DNA of 64,000 bases, taken from assembly GCF_004362745.1 (NCBI RefSeq), contig NZ_SNXY01000006.1:558001-622000 (forward strand). The letters run 5' to 3'. The notes below the pieces were generated by a model that saw only the letters and a list, made by a program, of their open reading frames with translations, did not search any database and was not told where the DNA came from. Origin of the DNA: Oharaeibacter diazotrophicus (lineage in GTDB: Bacteria; Pseudomonadota; Alphaproteobacteria; Rhizobiales; Pleomorphomonadaceae). The position numbers and the translations under genes were made by a program. Positions 20,737 to 27,613 of this stretch are shown piece by piece; positions within the stretch are counted from its first letter, which is position 1; each line of letters begins with the position of its first letter.

Positions 20737-22224
20737 TCACTCCATCCGTTCGGGCAGGTAGTCCTCGCGGGCGAGGTCGGCGAAGCGGGTGAACTGGGCG
20801 TGGAAGGCGAGCTGCACCGTGCCGGTCGGTCCGTGGCGCTGCTTGCCGATGATGACCTCGGCCTTGCCGCGGACCTGCTCGAACTCGGCCTGCCACTTGA
20901 AGAATTCTTCGGTGCCTTCCTTGGGCTTGCGGCCCTGCATGTAGTACTCGTCGCGGTAGATGAACACGACCACGTCGGCGTCCTGTTCGATCGAGCCGGA
21001 TTCGCGGAGGTCCGCGAGCTGCGGGCGCTTGTCGTCGCGGTTCTCGACCTGACGGGAGAGCTGCGACAGCGCCACGATCGGCACCTGCAACTCCTTGGCG
21101 AGCGCCTTCAGGCCGGTGGTGATCTCGGTGATCTCCTGGACGCGGCCGTTGGACTGCGAGCGCGCCGAACCGGACAGCAGCTGGAGATAGTCGACCACCA
21201 GGAGGTCGAGGCCGCGCTGGCGCTTCAGGCGGCGGGCGCGGGCGGCGAGCTGGGCGATCGAGATGCCGCCGGTGTGGTCGATGTAGAGCGGCAGCGTCTG
21301 CATGTACTGCGCCGCGGCGGCGAGCTTGGAGAACTGGTGCTCGTCGATCGAACCGCGGCGGATGTCGGACGAGGAGATCTCCGTCTGCTCGGCGAGGATA
21401 CGCGTGGCGAGCTGCTCGGATGACATTTCCAGCGAGAAGAAGCCGACGATGCCGCCGTTGACGGTCTTCATCGTGCCGTCGGGCTGCTCGGCCGCCTCGT
21501 AGGCGGCGGCGACGTTGTAGGCGATGTTGGTGACCAGCGAGGTCTTGCCCATCGCCGGACGGGCCGCGAGGATGATCAGGTCCGAACGCTGCAGGCCGCC
21601 CATGGTGGCGTCGAGGTCGCGCAGGCCCGTCGAGATGCCCGAGAGGTGGCCGTCGCGCTGGTAGGCGGCCGCCGCCATGTCGACGGCGTCGCGCAGCGCG
21701 TCGGAGAAGGTGTGGAAGCCGCCCTCGTAGCGCCCGGTCTCGGCGAGTTCGAACAGCCGCCGCTCTGCGTCCTCGATCTGCGCGCGCGGCGGCATGTCGA
21801 TCGGCGCGTCGAAGGCGATGTTGACCATGTCCTCGCCGATGCGGATCAGGTTCCGCCGGACCGCGAGGTCGTGGACGATGCGGCCGTAGTCCTCGGCGTT
21901 GATGATCGTGGTCGCCTCGGAGGCGAGACGCAGCAGATACTGCGTCACCGGCATCTCGGCGATCTGGGCGTCGGCGGGGTAGAAGGTCTTCAGCGTGATC
22001 GGCGAGGCGACCTTGCCGGCCCGGATCAGCTGGCCGATCTTCTCGTAGATCGCCCGGTGCGGCTCGACGTAGAAATGCACCGCCTCCAGGAAGTCCGAGA
22101 CGCGGAAGAACGTCTCGTTGTTCATCAGCATGGCGCCCAACAGCTGCCGCTCGGCCTCCATGTTGTGGGGGGCGCTGCGGGCGAGGGCGGTGGCGTCTTC
22201 GATCTTGCGGGCCGGGGCGACCAT
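20737..22224 (-). CDS. dnaB: Replicative DNA helicase DnaB
   Basis: Hexameric 5'-3' helicase of the replisome, 495 residues. The N-terminal domain (APHNMEAERQLLGAMLMNNETF) interacts with primase and is followed by a linker and a RecA-like ATPase domain. Walker A is ARPAMGKTS and Walker B is LDLLVVDYLQLL. SQLSRQVENRDDKRPQLADLRESG and QDADVVVFIYRDEYY are typical DnaB motifs. There is no intein. ATG at 22224 is chosen because conserved sequence starts soon after; upstream in-frame codons encode low-complexity residues. Confidence 0.95.
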   Translation of the reverse strand: MVAPARKIEDATALARSAPHNMEAERQLLGAMLMNNETFFRVSDFLEAVHFYVEPHRAIYEKIGQLIRAGKVASPITLKTFYPADAQIAEMPVTQYLLRLASEATTIINAEDYGRIVHDLAVRRNLIRIGEDMVNIAFDAPIDMPPRAQIEDAERRLFELAETGRYEGGFHTFSDALRDAVDMAAAAYQRDGHLSGISTGLRDLDATMGGLQRSDLIILAARPAMGKTSLVTNIAYNVAAAYEAAEQPDGTMKTVNGGIVGFFSLEMSSEQLATRILAEQTEISSSDIRRGSIDEHQFSKLAAAAQYMQTLPLYIDHTGGISIAQLAARARRLKRQRGLDLLVVDYLQLLSGSARSQSNGRVQEITEITTGLKALAKELQVPIVALSQLSRQVENRDDKRPQLADLRESGSIEQDADVVVFIYRDEYYMQGRKPKEGTEEFFKWQAEFEQVRGKAEVIIGKQRHGPTGTVQLAFHAQFTRFADLAREDYLPERME

Positions 22225-22377
22225 GGGCTCGTGCGGGTCTCTTGGGACGGGCGTCCGAAACGGGGATCCCGTTCTAACGCCCGGATCGGCGGGTGGAACA
22301 GGCGACGTCGAGCTATGCGCGCGATTCACAGCCGAGCGCATCCCCGCGGCCACAAAGGGTCGAAAAGCGCCGCGACG

Positions 22378-22412
22378 CATTGACTCCAGGGCCCGTCGGA
22401 GTCCTGTCAATG
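22378..22412. repeat. Perfect 7-bp inverted repeat in the dnaB/LysR intergenic region
   Basis: CATTGAC at 22378-22384 and GTCAATG at 22406-22412 form exact arms around 21 bases, which themselves contain GACTCC and GGAGTC. It lies about 155 bases upstream of dnaB, on the side of the downstream end of the LysR gene. It could be an operator or a terminator stem; there is no T tract. Confidence 0.4.
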
Positions 22413-22485
22413 TACCACTTTTGTTCCGCGCGGCAAAGAGGGACGTTCACGACGCCCGACCGACGGTTCGCCGTTCGTCATGGCA

Positions 22486-23412
22486 TCACCCGGCAACCGA
22501 GCCGGCGAGTGCGGCGGCGAACGCGTCGGGGCGGAGCGGGGCGAAAGCGTCGGCGAGCCAGTCGCGGAAGGCGGCTTCGACCGGGCGGAGCGGGCGGCTG
22601 CGCGAGGCGACGAACCAATAGGCGAGGCCGGTCGGCACCGCGACCGGGAAGGGCGCGACGACGGCGCCCGCGGCGAGCGCGTCGGCGGCGAGCGTCTGCC
22701 ACGCCAGCATGACGCCGGCGCCGGCCGCGGCGGCCTCGAGGCAGAGCGCGGCGTCGGAGAAGGTCGGGCCGCGGGTGACGATGTCCTCGTCGAGATCGAC
22801 GGCCGCGAGCCAGTCGGTCCAGCGCACCAGCGTGCGGTGGTCGCAGATCGCCGGCACGCCCGCGAGGTCGGTCGGCGCACCGAGGCGCGCGGCGAGGCCG
22901 GGCGCGCAGATGGGGAAGATGACCTGATCGACGATCCGGGTCGCGCGCACGCCCGGCCAGTCGCCGCGCCCGACCCGGATCGCGACGTCGACGTCGGCGC
23001 CGTCGAGGTCGGCGAGCGCGGTCGAGGCGTCGATCCGGAGGTCGAGCCCGGGATGGGCGGACGCAAAGGCCGGCAGGCGCTGCACCAGCCACTTGGCCGC
23101 CAGCACCGGCGGCACGGACACGGTCAACCGGTCCGCGGGCGTCGGCTCGGCGAGCGCGACCGCGGCAGCGAGCGCCCGGAAGCCGTCGCCGAGGCCGGCG
23201 AGCAGTTCGCGCCCGAACGCGGTCGGCTCGAGGCCGCGCGCCGTCCGCACGAAGATGGCGCGGCCGAGCTGCCGCTCGGTCTTCAGGATCTGCTGGCTCA
23301 CCGCGCCGACCGAGACGCCGAGCGCCGCCGCCGCCCGGGCGATCGAGCCGAGGCGTCCGGCGGTTTCGACCGCCCTGAGGCCGTTGAGGTGAACACGGGA
23401 GAGGACGTCCAT
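22486..23412 (-). CDS. LysR-family transcriptional regulator
   Basis: A 308-residue GcvA/AmpR-like LysR regulator. The N-terminal winged helix reads LNGLRAVETAGRLGSIARAAAALGVSVGAVSQQILKTERQLG, and a periplasmic-binding-like effector domain follows from about residue 95. It is divergent from the epimerase gene, with 98 bases between the starts, the usual arrangement when a LysR protein controls its neighbour. A perfect TGTAG-N5-CTACA palindrome (23412-23426) overlaps its own ribosome-binding region, consistent with autoregulation. The effector is unknown. Confidence 0.88.
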   Translation of the reverse strand: MDVLSRVHLNGLRAVETAGRLGSIARAAAALGVSVGAVSQQILKTERQLGRAIFVRTARGLEPTAFGRELLAGLGDGFRALAAAVALAEPTPADRLTVSVPPVLAAKWLVQRLPAFASAHPGLDLRIDASTALADLDGADVDVAIRVGRGDWPGVRATRIVDQVIFPICAPGLAARLGAPTDLAGVPAICDHRTLVRWTDWLAAVDLDEDIVTRGPTFSDAALCLEAAAAGAGVMLAWQTLAADALAAGAVVAPFPVAVPTGLAYWFVASRSRPLRPVEAAFRDWLADAFAPLRPDAFAAALAGSVAG

Positions 23413-23426
23413 GTAGTTTTCCTACA
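23412..23426. promoter_or_regulatory. Palindrome at the LysR start, possible autoregulatory site
   Basis: TGTAG and CTACA form exact 5-bp arms around 5 bases, directly at the ribosome-binding site of the LysR gene and about 90 bases from the divergent epimerase start. Arm length is modest, so this is a suggestion only. Confidence 0.35.
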
Positions 23427-23510
23427 GCCTCGGCCCAATGAACTCCATGGCGGCGACGCCGGTGCTCGGCGAAGATCGCGCCGTTCCCCGCCGAGCCGGA
23501 TCCTCCGCCG

Positions 23511-24494
23511 ATGTCCTTCCTCTCCCGCCCCCCGATCGGGGCGACGCTGGCGCGCGCGCTGGCGCCGCCCGGCCACGACCGCGCCATGCCCGGCATCCCC
23601 GCTCCGCCGGCCGGCGATCTGCCCTATTGGCCCGACGCCGGCGCACCGGTGCTCGTCACCGGTTCGTCGGGCCTGCTCGGCGCACGGGTCGCCGCCCGCC
23701 TAGGCGCCCGGCGCGGCATCGACCTCCGCCCGGGGCCGTGGACGTCCGCGGTCGGGTCCGTGCTCGACCGGCGGCTGCTGGCGGAGGCGACGGCCGGGAT
23801 CGACGCGGTGATCCACCTCGCCGGCCTGCACGCCCCCGACGTCGGCCGGGCGAGCGCGGCCGACTTCCACGCCGTCAACGTCGACGGCACCGCCGCGGTG
23901 CTGGAGGCGGCACGCCGGGCCGGGGCGCGTCGCTTCGTCCTCGCCAGTTCGACCTCGGTGTTCGGTGCGGCGATGGCGAGGCCCGGCACGGCGGTTCACG
24001 TCACCGAAGCGCTGCAGCCGATCCCGCGCGACGTCTACGACGAGACCAAACTCGAGGCCGAGCGGCTGGTCCTGGCCGCCGACGGCGCGTTTCCCGGCGG
24101 CACCGCCGTGCTGCGCCTCGCCCGCTGCTTCCCCGAACCGCCGCGCCTCAGGGTCTGGCACCGGTTCTGGCGCGGCCTGTCGGCCGCCGACGCCGCCCGT
24201 GCGCTTGTCCGCGCGACGCGGGTCTCGGCCGGCGGCGTGTTCGTGATCGCGGCCCGTACCCGCCTGCGTCCCGAGGACGCCGACGACCTCGCGCGCGATC
24301 CGCTCGCCGTGCTGGCGCGGCGCCATCCCGCGCTCGACTGGGCGCCGGAGCGCTGGGGCGACCTCGCCGCGGCCGGCATCGACCGCATCTACGACGCCCG
24401 CCTCGCCGCGGCGCGGCTCGGCTTCGTCACGCGCCACGACGGCGAGAGTTGGCACGAACGCGCCGAACGGACGCGCCGCCCAGCGCAGCCGTGA
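23511..24494 (+). CDS. NAD-dependent epimerase/dehydratase family protein
   Basis: Extended short-chain dehydrogenase fold, 327 residues. The nucleotide-binding glycine motif is in LVTGSSGLLGARVAARLG and the catalytic YxxxK is in RDVYDETKLEAERLV, with the catalytic Ser in LASSTSVFG. The C-terminal substrate domain is short. The first 45 residues are poorly conserved in appearance and ATG at 23586 is an alternative start; neither has a clear Shine-Dalgarno sequence. Substrate, probably a nucleotide sugar or similar, is unknown. Likely controlled by the divergent LysR gene. Confidence 0.82.
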   Translation: MSFLSRPPIGATLARALAPPGHDRAMPGIPAPPAGDLPYWPDAGAPVLVTGSSGLLGARVAARLGARRGIDLRPGPWTSAVGSVLDRRLLAEATAGIDAVIHLAGLHAPDVGRASAADFHAVNVDGTAAVLEAARRAGARRFVLASSTSVFGAAMARPGTAVHVTEALQPIPRDVYDETKLEAERLVLAADGAFPGGTAVLRLARCFPEPPRLRVWHRFWRGLSAADAARALVRATRVSAGGVFVIAARTRLRPEDADDLARDPLAVLARRHPALDWAPERWGDLAAAGIDRIYDARLAAARLGFVTRHDGESWHERAERTRRPAQP

Positions 24495-24713
24495 GGCGGC
24501 CGCCGTCGACACGTTCGTCCTTCGGCTGCGGGCGACGGCGGTATCGAGATTCTGCCGTTGCCGGTCGGCCTGGAACGGCCTCGGCGCAAGGGCGAGGACG
24601 ACCGCGGCCGCCTCGGCCCGCACGCGTGACACGCTTGTCCGTCCGCCCCTCGACAGGCCGGATCGCGCGGGCTATGTCCCTGCGGCATCCCCAGTATCCG
24701 AAGCCGCGCCGCC

Positions 24714-25508
24714 ATGATCGTCGACAGCCACTGCCATCTCGACTTCCCCGATTTCGCCGAGGACATTCCGGGCGTGATCGGCCGGGCCCGCGCCGCCGGT
24801 GTCGGGCTGATGGTGACGATCTCGACCCGCGTGCGCCGCTTCGACCAGATCCGCGCCATCGCCGCGGCCCATCCGGCGGTCTACTGCTCGGTCGGTACCC
24901 ATCCGCACAACGCGGAGGAGGAGCTCGACGTCACGGTCGACGAACTGGTCGCGCTGTCGGCCTATGAGAAGTGCGTGGCGATCGGCGAGGCCGGGCTCGA
25001 CTATTTCTACGACACCGCCCCGCGCGCCGCGCAGGAGCAGGGCCTGCGCACCCACATCGCCGCCGCGCGCATCACCGGGCTGCCGCTGGTGATCCACGCC
25101 CGCGACGCCGACGACGACATGATCCGGATCCTCGGGGAGGAGACCGCGGCCGGTGCGTTTCCGGCGCTGCTGCACTGCTTCTCGTCCGGCCGCGGGCTGA
25201 TGGAGGCCGGCGTCGCGCTCGGGCTCTACGTCTCGTTCTCGGGCATCCTGACCTTCAAGCGCTCGGAGGAGCTGCGCGCGATCGCCCGCGACGTGCCGTC
25301 CGACCGGCTGCTGGTGGAGACCGACGCGCCTTACCTCGCGCCGCAGCCCTGGCGCGGCAAGCGCAACGAGCCGGCCTACGTCGCCAACACCTGCGAAGTC
25401 CTGGCGGGGGTCAAGGGCGTGTCGCCCGCCGAGATGGCCGCGACCACCACCGCCAACTTCCTCAGGCTGTTCGCCAAGGTCCCGCGCGACGCGGTGGCGA
25501 CGGCATGA
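24714..25508 (+). CDS. TatD-family metal-dependent hydrolase
   Basis: A 264-residue TIM-barrel hydrolase of the TatD DNase family. Metal ligands are visible in DSHCHLDFP at the N-terminus, GEAGLDYFYD near residue 93, LVIHARDADDD, HCFSSG and VETDAPYLAPQPWRGKRNEP. Family members act as DNases or D-aminoacyl-tRNA-type hydrolases; the exact substrate is not settled. It overlaps the following metallo-hydrolase gene by 4 bases (ATGA), so the two are co-translated, a pairing common in Alphaproteobacteria. Confidence 0.92.
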   Translation: MIVDSHCHLDFPDFAEDIPGVIGRARAAGVGLMVTISTRVRRFDQIRAIAAAHPAVYCSVGTHPHNAEEELDVTVDELVALSAYEKCVAIGEAGLDYFYDTAPRAAQEQGLRTHIAAARITGLPLVIHARDADDDMIRILGEETAAGAFPALLHCFSSGRGLMEAGVALGLYVSFSGILTFKRSEELRAIARDVPSDRLLVETDAPYLAPQPWRGKRNEPAYVANTCEVLAGVKGVSPAEMAATTTANFLRLFAKVPRDAVATA

Positions 25509-26317
25509 GCGGGGCGAGGCTGCGCTTCACGGTGCTGGGCTGCGCGTCCTCGCCGGGCGTGCCGCGCATCGGCAACGACTGGGGGTCCTGCGACCCGCGC
25601 AACCCGAAGAACCGCCGTCGCCGCGCGGCGCTGCTGGTCGAGCGCATCGCCGCCGACGGGGCGAAGACGGTGGTGGTGATCGACACCGGGCCGGACTTCC
25701 GCGACCAGATGCTGACCGCCGACGTCGCCTGGGCGGACGGGGTCGTCTACACCCATCCGCACGCCGACCACATCCACGGCATCGACGACCTCAGGTCCTT
25801 CGCGCTGAACCGCCGGCGCCGGGTCGCGGTCTACGCCGACGCCTTCACGTCTTCCAGGCTGCACGAGGCCTTCGGCTATTGCTTCTCGACGCCGCCGGGC
25901 TCGAGCTACCCGCCGATCCTCGACGAGCACCGCATCGAGCCGGGCCGCGCCTTCGCGGTCGAGGGGGAGGGCGGGGCGATCGACCTGCTGCCCTACCGCC
26001 AGCGCCACGGCGAGATCGACAGCCTGGGCTTCCGGATCGGCGGGCTCGCCTATTCGTCGGATATCAGCGCCCTGCCCGAGGAGAGCGAGGCGGCGGTGGC
26101 CGGCGCCGACGTCTTCATCGTCGACGCTCTCGGCTACAACCGCCACCCCAGCCACTTCTCGCTCGAGGAGGCGATCGCCTGCTCGCGCAAGGTCGGGGCG
26201 AAGCGCACCGTCCTGACCCACATGCACATCGGGCTCGACTACGACGCCCTGCACCGCGCGCTGCCGGCCGACATCGAGCCGGCCTACGACGGCATGGTGA
26301 TCGACCTGCCGGCCTGA
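25505..26317 (+). CDS. MBL-fold metallo-hydrolase (PhnP-like)
   Basis: A 270-residue metallo-beta-lactamase-fold hydrolase. LGCASSPGVPRIGNDWGSCDP at the start and the metal-binding THPHADHIHGIDDLRSF (HxHxDH) are typical of the PhnP / cyclic phosphodiesterase-like branch. The remaining ligands are in YSSDISAL and LTHMHIGLDYD. The substrate in this organism is unknown; in E. coli PhnP acts in phosphonate catabolism, but no phn genes lie here. Coupled to the TatD gene by an ATGA overlap. Confidence 0.88.
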   Translation: MSGARLRFTVLGCASSPGVPRIGNDWGSCDPRNPKNRRRRAALLVERIAADGAKTVVVIDTGPDFRDQMLTADVAWADGVVYTHPHADHIHGIDDLRSFALNRRRRVAVYADAFTSSRLHEAFGYCFSTPPGSSYPPILDEHRIEPGRAFAVEGEGGAIDLLPYRQRHGEIDSLGFRIGGLAYSSDISALPEESEAAVAGADVFIVDALGYNRHPSHFSLEEAIACSRKVGAKRTVLTHMHIGLDYDALHRALPADIEPAYDGMVIDLPA

Positions 26318-26345
26318 GCGGGGGAACCCGGTCCCGGCCGGGCCG

Positions 26346-26564
26346 TCAGGACGCGACGGGCGTCTTGCGCGCGCGCTTCGCCTTGGGCGCGGCCGGCGGG
26401 GCCTCGGCCTCCCGGCGCGCGACCTCGCGGTCGATCAGGTCGAGCGCGGCGTTGGCCTGCTCCTTCTGCTTCGGCGTTCCCCTGGTGATCAGCCGGACGG
26501 CGTTGACGCGGACGGTGGCGAGGGCCTCGGCGTCGAGGCCGGGCAGCATCTCGGCGATCTTCAT
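26346..26564 (-). CDS. Small basic-tailed protein, function unknown
   Basis: A 72-residue protein, MKIAEMLPGLDAEALATVRV at the start and a Lys/Arg/Ala-rich C-terminus (PKAKRARKTPVAS). The middle (RGTPKQKEQANAALDLIDREVARREAEA) is predicted to be helical. Its ATG overlaps the stop of the upstream 83-residue gene (ATGA), so the two form an operon. No family is recognised. The basic tail could bind nucleic acid; that is inference. Confidence 0.62.
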   Translation of the reverse strand: MKIAEMLPGLDAEALATVRVNAVRLITRGTPKQKEQANAALDLIDREVARREAEAPPAAPKAKRARKTPVAS

Positions 26565-26812
26565 GACGAGGCCCTGTGCACGAACACCCGGGAACCCGCG
26601 AACCCCTCGGCGGCGACCGGCCTGAGCCGGCTGTGCGGTTCGCGGCGCTGGCGCCGGTCGACGTCGCTCTGGATCACGTAGCTCGGATCCGGGCCGTCGG
26701 CCTCGTTGCAGCGGACGACGGTGTAGACGTCGACGGCCGGGACGCGGCCGTGCAGGTCGGGCACGACACGGACGGTCTGTCCGATCGCGAAGGGGTGGAT
26801 TTCGGCTGACAT
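26561..26812 (-). CDS. Small protein of a beta-barrel appearance, function unknown
   Basis: An 83-residue protein starting MSAEIHPFAIGQTVRVVPDL. The alternation of GQTVRVVP, VYTVVRCNEADGPDPSYVIQS and SRVFVHRA suggests a small SH3-like or beta-barrel domain, as in short conserved Rhizobiales proteins. It is the first gene of a two-gene operon (overlap ATGA) and lies about 140 bases downstream of cspA on the same strand, separated from it by a terminator. No catalytic residues are evident. Confidence 0.65.
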   Translation of the reverse strand: MSAEIHPFAIGQTVRVVPDLHGRVPAVDVYTVVRCNEADGPDPSYVIQSDVDRRQRREPHSRLRPVAAEGFAGSRVFVHRASS

Positions 26813-26884
26813 GGCTGCCTTCTCCGTCGGTCGGGCCGCGCCGCCCGGGGCCGGAGGAGGCGACGGGGCGGGGCCCGGGAATGG

Positions 26885-26910
26885 AAAAGCCGGGCGAGCG
26901 CCCGGCTTTC
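26885..26910 (-). terminator. Rho-independent terminator downstream of cspA
   Basis: AAAGCCGGGCG and CGCCCGGCTTT are exact complementary arms at 26886-26909, ending in TTTT on the minus strand. It lies 44 bases after the cspA stop, separating cspA from the small-protein operon. Confidence 0.82.
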
Positions 26911-26953
26911 TTGGCGTCGGCCGTCGCGCCGCGGTTGCGGCGCCACGCCGAGA

Positions 26954-27163
26954 TCAGATCGACTGCAGGTTCGACGCGGCCATCTTGCCGGAGCGGCTGT
27001 CGCGCTCGACGTCGTAGCCGAGCTTCTGGCCCTCGACGATGCTGCGCAGGCCCGCGCGCTCCACGGCGGAGATGTGCACGAAGGCGTCGGGGCCGCCGTC
27101 GTCCGGCTGGATGAAGCCGAAGCCCTTGGTGGCATTGAACCATTTCACGGTGCCGGTGGTCAT
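26954..27163 (-). CDS. cspA: Cold-shock protein, CspA family
   Basis: A 69-residue single cold-shock domain RNA chaperone. RNP1 (KGFGFIQPD) and RNP2 (DAFVHISAV) are intact, preceded by TGTVKWFNATKG. ATG at 27163 has a GAGGAG ribosome-binding site; an upstream in-frame start would add a hydrophobic, non-conserved extension. A plausible promoter about 145 bases upstream would give a long 5' leader, as is usual for cold-shock mRNAs, and a strong terminator follows. Whether it is actually cold-induced cannot be told. Confidence 0.95.
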   Translation of the reverse strand: MTTGTVKWFNATKGFGFIQPDDGGPDAFVHISAVERAGLRSIVEGQKLGYDVERDSRSGKMAASNLQSI

Positions 27164-27613
27164 TTCGAGACTCCTCGGAAGAAAAAGGACCATCGCGACG
27201 CGAGCGCGCCGCAATTCTGGGATGACGATTTCTGAAGAGGAGAGTTCGAACGCCGCACGTGTCAGATGCGGATGAAAACCAAACTCGGCAAAACATCGAC
27301 ACGACCAAAATGGACCCGGTGGATCGATCTGTCAACGACTTGGAAATATTTATTCGCGCGCCGTCGAAGGCGCGGATATTTCTGGAACGACGTTTCGCGC
27401 GCGAGGGATCGTCGGTTCCGCGCGGCACGTCGGGACGCCGATCCGGCGCTCGTTCCGGCACTACCCGCGCGACTGCCATGCGACGCGGCATCGGCGATCC
27501 GAACGCCGAGGCGAAGGGCGCCGCCGTGACGGATGTTCCGCATGAAATGACAGGCGTTTTGACTTCCGCCGCAACGCTTGGTAGGTCGCCTCCATTCTGG
27601 GGCGGGGGTGGGC
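27164..27613. other. Intergenic: cspA leader and upstream region of the RTX gene
   Basis: About 450 bases, more A/T-rich than its surroundings around 27290-27370. It holds the cspA leader and promoter on the minus strand and the upstream region of the RTX gene on the plus strand. No convincing reading frame is seen. Confidence 0.5.
27307..27335 (-). promoter_or_regulatory. Candidate sigma-70 promoter of cspA
   Basis: Minus strand TTGACA (27335-27330), 17 bases, then CATTTT (27312-27307). Perfect -35, weaker -10. It would give a leader of roughly 135 bases before the cspA ATG. Confidence 0.45.
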
